NCBI GenBank assembly: GCA_039714735.1
Contig: JBDLIT010000059.1
Coordinates: forward strand, 1-23,372
DNA: 23,372 nucleotides
Source: JASJBU01 sp039714735
GTDB lineage: Bacteria; Pseudomonadota; Gammaproteobacteria; Chromatiales; Chromatiaceae
Reading direction: 5' to 3'
The notes under the pieces are model-generated. The model was not told the origin of the DNA and made no database searches. It saw only the letters and a program-made list of their open reading frames with translations. Numbering within the stretch: the first letter of the stretch is position 1; every line of letters starts with the position of its first letter. Shown piece by piece: positions 14,028 through 20,886 of the stretch. The position numbers and the translations under genes were made by a program.

Positions 14028-16541
14028 ATGAAAAAGGAATCTGTACACCAGACCGCTGAAAAGGGTCTGGAAAAAACCGGTCACGGATTTGGTTGGTATT
14101 GGCTGTTAGCGGTAGTGGGTCTCGTATTGATCACTGTCGGCGCCTGGTCTGTCATCTATTATCAGTTTCATTTCGGCGAAACGGAATCAAACAGGCGTCA
14201 GATACTGGCAGGGGCTCAGGGTGTGGCCGGCAGATTGTCCCAGATCAATCTCATGCGGAAAAAAGTTCTCAACAATCTGGCCAGTGAGCCTGTGCTGTCC
14301 CAGCTTTTTCAAGGGGGCGATACTGCGGGCTTGCTGGCCAGGGAAAACAGCATGCGTCAGTCGTTACCGGGGGTCCTGCGCGTGCGTCTGCTTCCCGTGG
14401 GAACCAGCCAGCCCGATACCAGCGCCTCACCCCATATGGGGTTTGCCTCAATCGCCCAGTTACGTTTGGCGGAGGCGCGTACCGGTGTGTTGGCGGCGGA
14501 AGTGCATCAGTTCGATACACCTCACCAGCATATCAGCTTCGTGGTGGGTGTGAGGGCGCAGGGCGCCGGTCCCCTGGTCGGTCTGATTCATGCCGCATTT
14601 CCGGTCGATGAATTGCTTGCAGCGCTGGATAGTGTCGACGACTACGGTGGTCGCGTCGCTGTCCGTCAAAAGGCGCCTGACGCTGAGCCTTTTGTTTTGG
14701 TGCATAAAGGACCGGAAGGACTTGATGAAGATGCGCCGGATGGCAGTCAGCTCATCGACGGCAGTATCTGGCAGGTGGATTTCTGGGCTTCTCCGCAGCA
14801 ACTCGTCAGCCTGAAAAACGCACTGATTCTGTCATCCGGAGTGATTCTGATCCTGTTGGTTTCCGCATGGTTCTTCTTGCTGATGCGATCCGTGGGTCAG
14901 GCGCTGAAGCGGGATCAGCGCAATGTCCTTTCGCTGGTTGAATCGCTGGTGGTGGGGCGGCCGCCAAAACGGCATCCTGCGAAACTGGCGGACATGCAAC
15001 CCATGCTTGATGTCCTTTATCACCAGATCAAAGAGCATCGGTTGAATTTTGTGAAGCTGAGTAAAGGCGCCGCCTCATTATCCGGCGCGCCTGATGCGGG
15101 TATGGGAATAGCCGTGGAACAGCAAATGGGCTCGGCTCAAGGGCTGCCTCCTGTATCAGCGGAGTCAGTTGAACTCCCGTCCAGCATCTTCCGCGCCTAT
15201 GATATCCGGGGTGTGGTCGGTGATACCCTGACTAAGGACATGTTGAACCTGATCGGTCAGAGTATCGGCAGTGAGATTTATGAACAGGGTCTGCAAACCA
15301 TCGTCGTGGGGCGTGATGGACGCGATTCCAGTGAGGGGTTGCAAAGTTCATTGATTGCCGGATTACAGGCCAGTGGCCGTGACGTCATCGATGTCGGACT
15401 GGTCCCCACGCCGGTGCTCTATTATGCCGCACATGAGTTGAACAGTGATGCAGGCGCGATGGTCACCGGGAGTCATAACCCCAAGGAGTATAATGGCCTG
15501 AAAATCATCCAGAGTGGCGAGAGTCTTTCAGCGGAGGCTATTCAGGATTTACGACGCCGCATCGATGCGGGTCAACTGCTGCAAGGGCAGGGTTCATTCG
15601 ATTCCCAGGAGATTATTCCCGCCTATATCGATCGGATCGTTTCCGACATCAGACTCGCCCGTCCCATGAAGCTGATCATCGATTGCGGCAATGGGGCTGC
15701 TTCAGTGGTGGCGCCGGAACTCTATCGTCAGCTGGGTTGTGAGGTGATTGAACTGTTCTGCGAGGTGGATGGCTCCTTTCCTAATCACCATCCCGATCCG
15801 GGTCAGGCCCAGAATATGGAAGCTCTGCAGCAGGCGGTGGTCGAAAACCAGGCGGACCTGGGGCTGGCCTTTGATGGTGATGGTGATCGGCTGGGTGTGG
15901 TCGATTCCAGTGGTAAGTTGATCTGGCCCGATCGCCTGCTGATGTATCTGGCCATCGATGTGCTTACCCGTGAACCGGGCGGCGATATCATCTACGATGT
16001 GAAATGCACCCGGCATCTGGCCAATGTAGTGCTCTCCAATGGGGGCCGCCCCTTGATGTGGAAGAGCGGTCACTCCATGCTGAAGGCGAAGATGAAAGAG
16101 ACCAATGCCCTGCTGGCAGGCGAATTCAGTGGACATATCATGTTTTCTGAACGCTGGTACGGTTTCGATGATGGCCTGTATGCCGGCGCACGCCTGTTGG
16201 AGATCCTGGCGCTTGATTACCGCACCAGTACGGAGGCCTTTGCGGAATTGCCGGAGAGCCTTGCCACACCTGAGTACGCTGTCCCACTGAAAGAAGGGCA
16301 GGGGCGTGAGCTGATGCAGGCGCTGAACCAGCAGCCCGATCTGCCAGGCGCACGCATGCTGAGAATCGATGGATTGCGTGCCGAATTTGAGCAGGGCTGG
16401 GGACTGGTGCGTGCGTCCAATACCACTCCATCGCTTGTTTTTCGTTTTGAATCGGATACTCAGGAAGGTCTGGACACCGTCAAGGGAATCTTTCGGGACC
16501 TGATGAAAAATGTGGAGCCGAACTTGCAGTTGCCATTTTGA
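14028..16541 (+). CDS. algC: Phosphomannomutase/phosphoglucomutase with N-terminal membrane sensor-like domain
   Basis: 837 residues in two parts. The C-terminal part (about 385-837) is the alpha-D-phosphohexomutase that interconverts hexose 6- and 1-phosphates for LPS and exopolysaccharide precursors: IFRAYDIRG, catalytic S482 in TGSHNPKEYNG, metal loop DGDGD (616-620) with R621, sugar-binding GEFSGHI and phosphate-binding RASNTTPSLVFRF. The first ~385 residues have two membrane helices (about 22-45 and 263-287) around a ~215-residue region likely to be periplasmic, shaped like a sensory domain, then a linker. Long AlgC forms are known in gammaproteobacteria; the role of the extension is not. 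ATG 14028 is the first start after an in-frame TGA at 13950. A 10-base palindrome TGAGTACTCA (14015-14024) lies just upstream. Confidence 0.93.
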   Translation: MKKESVHQTAEKGLEKTGHGFGWYWLLAVVGLVLITVGAWSVIYYQFHFGETESNRRQILAGAQGVAGRLSQINLMRKKVLNNLASEPVLSQLFQGGDTAGLLARENSMRQSLPGVLRVRLLPVGTSQPDTSASPHMGFASIAQLRLAEARTGVLAAEVHQFDTPHQHISFVVGVRAQGAGPLVGLIHAAFPVDELLAALDSVDDYGGRVAVRQKAPDAEPFVLVHKGPEGLDEDAPDGSQLIDGSIWQVDFWASPQQLVSLKNALILSSGVILILLVSAWFFLLMRSVGQALKRDQRNVLSLVESLVVGRPPKRHPAKLADMQPMLDVLYHQIKEHRLNFVKLSKGAASLSGAPDAGMGIAVEQQMGSAQGLPPVSAESVELPSSIFRAYDIRGVVGDTLTKDMLNLIGQSIGSEIYEQGLQTIVVGRDGRDSSEGLQSSLIAGLQASGRDVIDVGLVPTPVLYYAAHELNSDAGAMVTGSHNPKEYNGLKIIQSGESLSAEAIQDLRRRIDAGQLLQGQGSFDSQEIIPAYIDRIVSDIRLARPMKLIIDCGNGAASVVAPELYRQLGCEVIELFCEVDGSFPNHHPDPGQAQNMEALQQAVVENQADLGLAFDGDGDRLGVVDSSGKLIWPDRLLMYLAIDVLTREPGGDIIYDVKCTRHLANVVLSNGGRPLMWKSGHSMLKAKMKETNALLAGEFSGHIMFSERWYGFDDGLYAGARLLEILALDYRTSTEAFAELPESLATPEYAVPLKEGQGRELMQALNQQPDLPGARMLRIDGLRAEFEQGWGLVRASNTTPSLVFRFESDTQEGLDTVKGIFRDLMKNVEPNLQLPF

Positions 16542-16640
16542 GCCTGAGCATCAGTGGTAATCTGCAGAGCCAGCCAATCGTGGTGCGATCCTTGTTTGGC
16601 AAAGGTGTTACGGAGCAAGTTTTTTCAGACTGGATAACAG

Positions 16641-17537
16641 ATGACTCTCAATAAAGAACAGGCAAGCAATGTTGCCCATGTACTCAATGCGGCGCTGCCC
16701 TATATCCAGCGTTTCAGCGGCAAGACCATCGTCATTAAATATGGTGGCAACGCCATGGTGGATGAGGCGCTGAAAACCAGTTTTGCCCGGGATGTGGTGT
16801 TGATGAAGCTGGTTGGCGTCAACCCTGTGGTGGTGCATGGTGGTGGTCCCCAGATCGCCCATCTTCTGGACCGATTAGGCAAGGATTCGGAGTTCATCCA
16901 AGGCATGCGGGTCACCGATAGCGAGACCATGGATGTGGTCGAGATGGTGCTCGGCGGTCTGGTGAATAAGGATATCGTTAATCTGATCAACCGCGCCGGT
17001 GGTTCGGCGGTCGGGTTGACCGGTAAAGATGGGGATCTGATTCGCGCCCGCAAGATGGTGATAAAAAGTTCAGCTCCCGAGTTGGAAGTGCCTGAGATCA
17101 TCGACATCGGCCATGTGGGTGAAGTCGAGAGTATCGATGTCAGCGTGGTGGATATGCTGGTGCATGGTAATTTCATTCCGGTGATCGCCCCCATCGGGGT
17201 CGGCGAGGATGGTCACTCCTACAATATCAATGCAGACCTGGTGGCCGGCAAGGTGGCTGAGGTGTTGCAGGCGGAAAAGCTCATCCTGCTCACCAACACT
17301 CAGGGCCTGCTGGACAAGGATGGTGGATTACTCACCGGCCTCACCGCCAGTCGGGTGGATGAACTGGTTGCAGATGGGACGATTCATGGCGGAATGCTGC
17401 CCAAGATTGATTGCGCGCTACAGGCGGTCAAGTCAGGTGTGGCTAGCTCGCATATCATCGATGGCCGGGTCGAGCATGCGGTGTTGCTCGAATTGTTTAC
17501 CGATGAAGGGGTGGGCACCCTGATCCGGCGGCGCTGA
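16641..17537 (+). CDS. argB: Acetylglutamate kinase
   Basis: 298 residues; it phosphorylates N-acetylglutamate in the second step of arginine synthesis. Very close to Pseudomonas ArgB throughout. Conserved sites: K33 and GGN (35-37) in VIKYGGNAM, HGGGPQ (66-71), GMRVTD, GLTGKDG, YNINADLVAGKVAE and GGMLPKI. The N-terminal helix (NKEQASNVAHVLNAALPYIQRF) is the extension that links dimers into the arginine-sensitive hexamer in related enzymes, so feedback inhibition by arginine is likely. It lies 99 bases after algC and its TGA shares one base with the slmA ATG (TGATG), suggesting coupled translation. Confidence 0.97.
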   Translation: MTLNKEQASNVAHVLNAALPYIQRFSGKTIVIKYGGNAMVDEALKTSFARDVVLMKLVGVNPVVVHGGGPQIAHLLDRLGKDSEFIQGMRVTDSETMDVVEMVLGGLVNKDIVNLINRAGGSAVGLTGKDGDLIRARKMVIKSSAPELEVPEIIDIGHVGEVESIDVSVVDMLVHGNFIPVIAPIGVGEDGHSYNINADLVAGKVAEVLQAEKLILLTNTQGLLDKDGGLLTGLTASRVDELVADGTIHGGMLPKIDCALQAVKSGVASSHIIDGRVEHAVLLELFTDEGVGTLIRRR

Positions 17538-18160
17538 TGAGCAGAGTACCTCGCAAGAAGCTTATTCTCGAGGCCCTGGCGCGGGAACTGGAGCTCAATC
17601 CGGGGGGGCGCATCACCACCGCGTCGCTTGGCAGGGCGGCGGGGGTTTCCGAGGCGGCGCTCTACCGTCATTTTGCCAGTAAGGCAAAGATGTTCGAGGG
17701 CCTGATCGATTTTGCCGAGGAGAGCATCTTTGTGCGCATCAATCAGATCATGCAGGAGGAACAGGACGCGCAGTTGCGATGTGGTCAGCTGCTATATCTG
17801 CTGTTGGCCTTCTCGGACCGCAATCCGGGCATCACGCGTGTGCTGCTGGGGGATGCCCTGGTGGGGGAGACGGAACGGCTGATGAACCGGGTCGGACAGT
17901 TTTTTTCCAGGCTCGAGACCCAATTGAGGCAAATCCTGCGGGAAGGCGAATGGCGGGGTAAAGGGACTGGCGAGACACAGGTCAGCGCGGTGGCGAACCT
18001 CTTGCTGGCCGTGGTGGAAGGCCGTATGCATCAGTATCTGCGCAGCCGTTTCAAGACTTCCCCCCTGGAGCAGTGGGAAGCCCAGTGGGTACTGCTGCAA
18101 AATACGCTGTTTGTCAGTCAACTGCAGACTGAGCGACAGCCGCCTGAAATCCTTGCCTGA
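17537..18160 (+). CDS. slmA: Nucleoid occlusion factor SlmA
   Basis: 207-residue TetR-type protein. SlmA binds specific chromosomal sites and blocks FtsZ ring assembly over the nucleoid. The N-terminal helix-turn-helix is at about 27-57 (TTASLGRAAGVSEAALYRHFASKAKMFEGLI), followed by the family block FAEESIFVRINQI and, in the C-terminal helices, LLLAFSDRNPGITRVL and VEGRMHQYLRS. The position between argB and pyrE agrees with the conserved gene order. It starts on the argB stop (TGATG). The last 47 bases overlap the end of the convergent DUF4124 gene; the tail after FVSQ (LQTERQPPEILA) is outside the conserved region and may be a recent extension. Confidence 0.95.
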   Translation: MSRVPRKKLILEALARELELNPGGRITTASLGRAAGVSEAALYRHFASKAKMFEGLIDFAEESIFVRINQIMQEEQDAQLRCGQLLYLLLAFSDRNPGITRVLLGDALVGETERLMNRVGQFFSRLETQLRQILREGEWRGKGTGETQVSAVANLLLAVVEGRMHQYLRSRFKTSPLEQWEAQWVLLQNTLFVSQLQTERQPPEILA

Positions 18161-19097
18161 TACTCTCCAGCTTGTCGCTGGCGCAGTAATCCAAGCCTTG
18201 TGGAGAGTCTTCACACTGCAGATCCAGGAAGATCAGGGTTTGCTCCCGTTTTGAATCCCGGATGCGCGACAGGGTGATACTGATGTCGTCATCCTGAACC
18301 GCTGTACCACTCATCAGAACGTTATCCGCATCCATCTTGATGGGCGTGGTGTTGTATTGCCGCATGTAGGCTTTAGCTCGTTTCCACGGCTCATTGCAGC
18401 TGTCATCGGGACAGATGTAGACATTTTTTAATGCTTTAACAAAACTTTCCGCAGCCTCCTGCATTGGATCATTGCTCTCTTCAAGGTGCTTGAGTTCCCT
18501 GAAGCGGTTCAGGTCCTGGGCAAAGGACTTGCGGATACGATCCTTGTCATGTTCCCGATTGACGATGGACTCGTAGGCTTCCTTCAATGCCAGGTTCTTT
18601 GCTTCAATATCCGCTTGGAATTTTTTTGAGATCCGCTTGCCGCTGAGTTCCCTGGCGGCGGCATCGCGCTGCATCTGCTCCAGCCTCAATTTGAGGCGTT
18701 TGATATTCGACTGGGTGATCTTTATGTAGGAGTCAACGGCCTGGAGTTGACCATTTCGGGTCATGATAATGTCGTCTTCCGTGCGGAAGGTGCGTAAGAG
18801 TACCCGGTCCGCCATCCTTTGCTCATCAATCAGACGCTGGCGCTCCTGCCGGAGACGTTCCACTTCTGCTTCCTGGCGGATCTGCTCCGCGGTTTTTGCC
18901 GCACCCACTGAATCCACGGTGATGCCTCGTTCATCGAGTTGGGAGTGGGGTCGGGTCGAGTCAGCAGGTGGAAGCCTGTCAGAGTAGTGGATGCGTCCCT
19001 CGTCATCCACCCATTTGTATAATCTACCGGCCTGAAGCGGGGCGGACAGCCCCACAGAAAGGATCAGGGTCATTATCAAAAAAGGAAAAAAATGCAT
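18114..19097 (-). CDS. Secreted DUF4124-domain protein with coiled coil
   Basis: 327 residues. A signal peptide (MHFFPFLIMTLILSVGLSAPLQA) predicts export, with cleavage near residue 23. Next is a DUF4124 domain (GRLYKWVDDEGRIHYSDRLPP), common in proteobacterial envelope proteins of unknown role. A long charged helical part (about 65-225) is likely coiled coil (AEQIRQEAEVERLRQERQRL, later IKRLKLRLEQMQRDAAARELS). The C-terminal domain has two cysteine pairs, CPDDSC and LQCEDSPQGLDYC, which may form disulfides in the periplasm. It converges on slmA with a 47-base overlap. ATG 19097 begins the signal peptide. No function can be assigned beyond envelope localisation. Confidence 0.85.
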   Translation of the reverse strand: MHFFPFLIMTLILSVGLSAPLQAGRLYKWVDDEGRIHYSDRLPPADSTRPHSQLDERGITVDSVGAAKTAEQIRQEAEVERLRQERQRLIDEQRMADRVLLRTFRTEDDIIMTRNGQLQAVDSYIKITQSNIKRLKLRLEQMQRDAAARELSGKRISKKFQADIEAKNLALKEAYESIVNREHDKDRIRKSFAQDLNRFRELKHLEESNDPMQEAAESFVKALKNVYICPDDSCNEPWKRAKAYMRQYNTTPIKMDADNVLMSGTAVQDDDISITLSRIRDSKREQTLIFLDLQCEDSPQGLDYCASDKLESIRQGFQAAVAQSAVD

Positions 19098-19488
19098 AGA
19101 TAGTCCGTTTCAAACACCTTGGTTTAGCAAAAGCTCATCCGCCAACCTTTTTGAAGCCATACAGAAAGCTGTAAACGGCTGTTGGTTCTCAAACTGGGAA
19201 CGACAAAGATGGCTTGTCGTTACTTTAGTACTCCTCCAATACCATATTGAAAGAGTGCGAGTTATAAACTTGGCTCTCGGGACACCCCAAAGGGGATAGT
19301 AAACAATAGTCCTCTACCAGACTTGAAGATTCAGGTCTCTGAATATCCTATCGATTATACTGTGTGCCCTCGGTTATAAGATAGCGGGTCTGTAGAACAG
19401 TTCACCCTTTTTATCATTTTATTGCAGGCACAATTCTAACTTATTGGCAGAACCGTGGGTCCAGTGGACCCACGCAGCGCGGTAATTA
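19098..19488. other. 391-base gap with several inverted repeats, no gene seen
   Basis: No supportable coding frame. It holds AACGACAA/TTGTCGTT (19199-19206, 19214-19221), two mutually exclusive hairpins sharing bases (AGACTTGA/TCAGGTCT at 19319-19338 with one G-T pair, and ATTCAG/CTGAAT at 19329-19344), and the 9-bp hairpin near pyrE listed separately. CCAAC...GTTGG with AGCC...GGCT nested (19143-19184) is a weaker structure. AT-rich compared with its neighbours. The DUF4124 promoter should lie in the left part; none stands out. Confidence 0.5.
19454..19474 (-). terminator. Strong hairpin after pyrE, possible terminator
   Basis: CGTGGGTCC (19454-19462) and GGACCCACG (19466-19474) form a perfect 9-bp stem with loop AGT, 15 bases past the pyrE stop on the minus strand. 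It is not followed by a T run (GTTCTGCC comes next), so it may be a poor intrinsic terminator or a 3'-end stabilising structure. Confidence 0.4.
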
Positions 19489-20130
19489 CTAGACTCCATA
19501 CTCTTGCCGATAAGCGCGAATTCGGCTTAGGGAATCTTCCGCGTCCGGTTTCTGTTGCAGATACTCGATCAGTTGCTCCAGCTGCACGATGGCGGAGACG
19601 GGCATACCGTAGTCTCCCTCCACCTCCTGGATTGCAGAGCGTTCTCCCTGACCGCGCTCCTGACGGTCGAGGGCGATCACCACTCCGGCTGGGGTGGCGT
19701 TCAGGCCCTTGATGATCTCCACCGACTCACGCACCGATGTGCCTGCTGAGATGACGTCGTCGATGATCATCACCTTGCCCTCCAAGGCATGGCCGACGAT
19801 GACCCCGCCTTCGCCGTGATCCTTTACCTCTTTGCGGTTGAAGGCATAGGGCACATCCTTTTTATGCTGGTCGTAGAGGGCGGCAGCGGTCACCGCTGCC
19901 AACGGAATACCCTTGTAGGCCGGGCCATAGAGCACATCGAACTCGATACCGGAATCGACGATTGCCTGGGCGTAATAACGCCCCAGACGGGCCAGGCTGG
20001 CGCCAGTGTTGAACAGTCCTGCATTGAAGAAATAGGGACTGGTGCGGCCCGATTTGAGGGTGAACTCACCAAAGCGCAGCACGCCTACGTCAAGGGCGAA
20101 ATCGAGAAATTCACGTTGATATTCCTGCAT
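19489..20130 (-). CDS. pyrE: Orotate phosphoribosyltransferase
   Basis: 213 residues, usual length; it makes orotidine 5'-phosphate from orotate and PRPP in pyrimidine synthesis. Motifs: TLKSGRTSPYFFNAGLF (24-40), FNRKEVKDHGEGG (97-109, flexible active-site loop) and the PRPP site VMIIDDVISAGTS (120-132). ATG 20130 (MQEYQREFLDFAL) matches the family and has AGGAA at good spacing; an upstream in-frame start at 20184 would add 18 unrelated residues. TACAAT (minus strand, plus 20161-20166) could be its -10, with no good -35. It is the last member of the rpmBG-to-pyrE conserved block; a urea-operon remnant lies directly upstream instead of another conserved gene. Confidence 0.96.
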   Translation of the reverse strand: MQEYQREFLDFALDVGVLRFGEFTLKSGRTSPYFFNAGLFNTGASLARLGRYYAQAIVDSGIEFDVLYGPAYKGIPLAAVTAAALYDQHKKDVPYAFNRKEVKDHGEGGVIVGHALEGKVMIIDDVISAGTSVRESVEIIKGLNATPAGVVIALDRQERGQGERSAIQEVEGDYGMPVSAIVQLEQLIEYLQQKPDAEDSLSRIRAYRQEYGV

Positions 20131-20221
20131 GGGAAGGTTCCTGTGTTCAATTTGCCGCGTATTGTAACCTGTAACCCATTTCAAGGGGATTTTCAGGCAT
20201 TTTCCAGCATGCCCTATGCAG

Positions 20222-20337
20222 GATGAAGTCGATGATCTGCTGTAGACCGGCGCCTTCCCGCAGATTGGTGAAGACGAAGGGACGTTCGCCCCGCATGCAC
20301 CGTGCGTCCTGTTCCATTACCTCCAGGGAAGCGCCCG
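20222..20337 (-). pseudogene. ureG: Remnant: C-terminal end of ureG (urease accessory GTPase)
   Basis: On the minus strand this frame reads GASLEVMEQD, then MRGERPFVFTNL and GAGLQQIIDFI, aligning with the last ~45 residues of UreG (Klebsiella: VGASLEVM..D..RMRGDRPWTFTNL..G.GL..IIAF). All upstream UreG parts, including the P-loop and metal site, are missing. The frame then runs on with unrelated residues to a TGA at 20147-20149, across the pyrE upstream region. Intact UreG delivers nickel to urease with UreD/E/F; this piece cannot function. It is fused at its 5' side to a urtA fragment in another frame. Recognition is by sequence pattern from memory of the family. Confidence 0.8.
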
Positions 20338-20448
20338 CATCAGGTAGTCCACCGCCGGCTCCAGCTTCTTACCGAGCAGACCACCCTTTTTGTTCTGTTC
20401 TTCAATGAGCATCAGCATGGTGTCCTTGAGGGTGGTTTCGCTGATGTT
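20338..20448 (-). pseudogene. urtA: Remnant: internal pieces of urtA (urea ABC transporter binding protein)
   Basis: On the minus strand the frame reads ISETTLKDTMLMLIEEQ and then NKKGGLLGKKLEP, which is the UrtA segment just after the HSLSGTMA motif of the mature N-terminus. It runs directly into AVDYLM; in full UrtA the sequence PAVDYLM occurs about 90 residues further on, so an internal in-frame deletion joining two prolines is likely (less certain because short). After the ATG of DYLM the match passes to ureG with a frame shift. The residues before ISETT (LLVHSEYPN) do not match UrtA well. There is no signal peptide or start. Non-functional. Confidence 0.75.
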
Positions 20449-20461
20449 GGGGTATTCCGAA

Positions 20462-20478
20462 TGCACCAATAAAGTGCT
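20462..20478. promoter_or_regulatory. NtrC-like enhancer site (candidate) beside the urtA remnant
   Basis: TGCACC-AATAA-AGTGCT matches the NtrC consensus TGCACC-N5-GGTGCA at 6/6 in one half and 4/6 in the other. It lies upstream of the urtA piece in its reading direction; urt-ure operons are often nitrogen controlled. No sigma-54 -24/-12 element was found nearby. The following 20479-20685 holds no gene or clear motif. Confidence 0.35.
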
Positions 20479-20685
20479 TGCGCACTCTGGCAATGCATTA
20501 AAATGAGGCGCTAAATTCCTATCAGGCTCTGTTTAAGCATCAATATGGGAATGATGGGGTGCCTGAGGAAGATTTCGTAAGGTTTGGAGGTGAGATACGC
20601 TTATAATAAACGGTTTTGGTGATTAGCTACAAAGCTCAGTTACAGGATTCCTACCCTGGGAAGAGGATGTTGTGAGGGCCTGATA

Positions 20686-20789
20686 TGTAGGTTGGGTTAG
20701 CGATAGTGCGCCCCGAAGGAAGTACCCTTGGGGTGTAACCCAACAAAATCGATAAATTGTCGGATTACGCTGTGCTAATCCGACCTACA
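20686..20789. repeat. 104-base palindromic repeat element (REP/MITE-like)
   Basis: Terminal inverted repeats TGTAGGTTGGGTTAGC (20686-20701) and GCTAATCCGACCTACA (20774-20789) match at 14 of 16 positions. Inside are two hairpins: GTTGGGTTA/TAACCCAAC (20691-20699, 20736-20744), itself enclosing CCCCGAAGG/CCTTGGGG, and GTCGGATTA/TAATCCGAC (20759-20767, 20776-20784). No coding capacity. It resembles the 'GTAGGTTGGGTTAGC' dispersed repeats of gammaproteobacterial genomes. It lies between the urea-operon remnant and ampG, and is unrelated in sequence to the repeat at 7759. Confidence 0.75.
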
Positions 20790-20886
20790 TTTCTTGCATA
20801 CGACAACCACTCTAGTGGGAGAAGTCCAGCACCTGAGCTTGGCAGTCAATCACTATGCCTTTGTAGATCTTGGCCAAGGGGAACGA

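Noticed and set aside
19240..19310. Possible riboswitch (GAAAGAGTGCGAG, then CCCC-AAA-GGGG)
   Set aside because: It superficially recalls the c-di-GMP riboswitch, but the conserved core and receptor are absent and the stem is only four pairs.
20223..20408. Plus-strand 61-codon frame in the pyrE-ampG interval
   Set aside because: It is antisense to the ureG/urtA remnants, which have clear protein similarity on the minus strand.
20794..20886. Longer AmpG start at TTG 20794
   Set aside because: No ribosome site, non-conserved residues, and it begins right next to the palindromic repeat; GTG 20887 has AAGGGG and matches the family.
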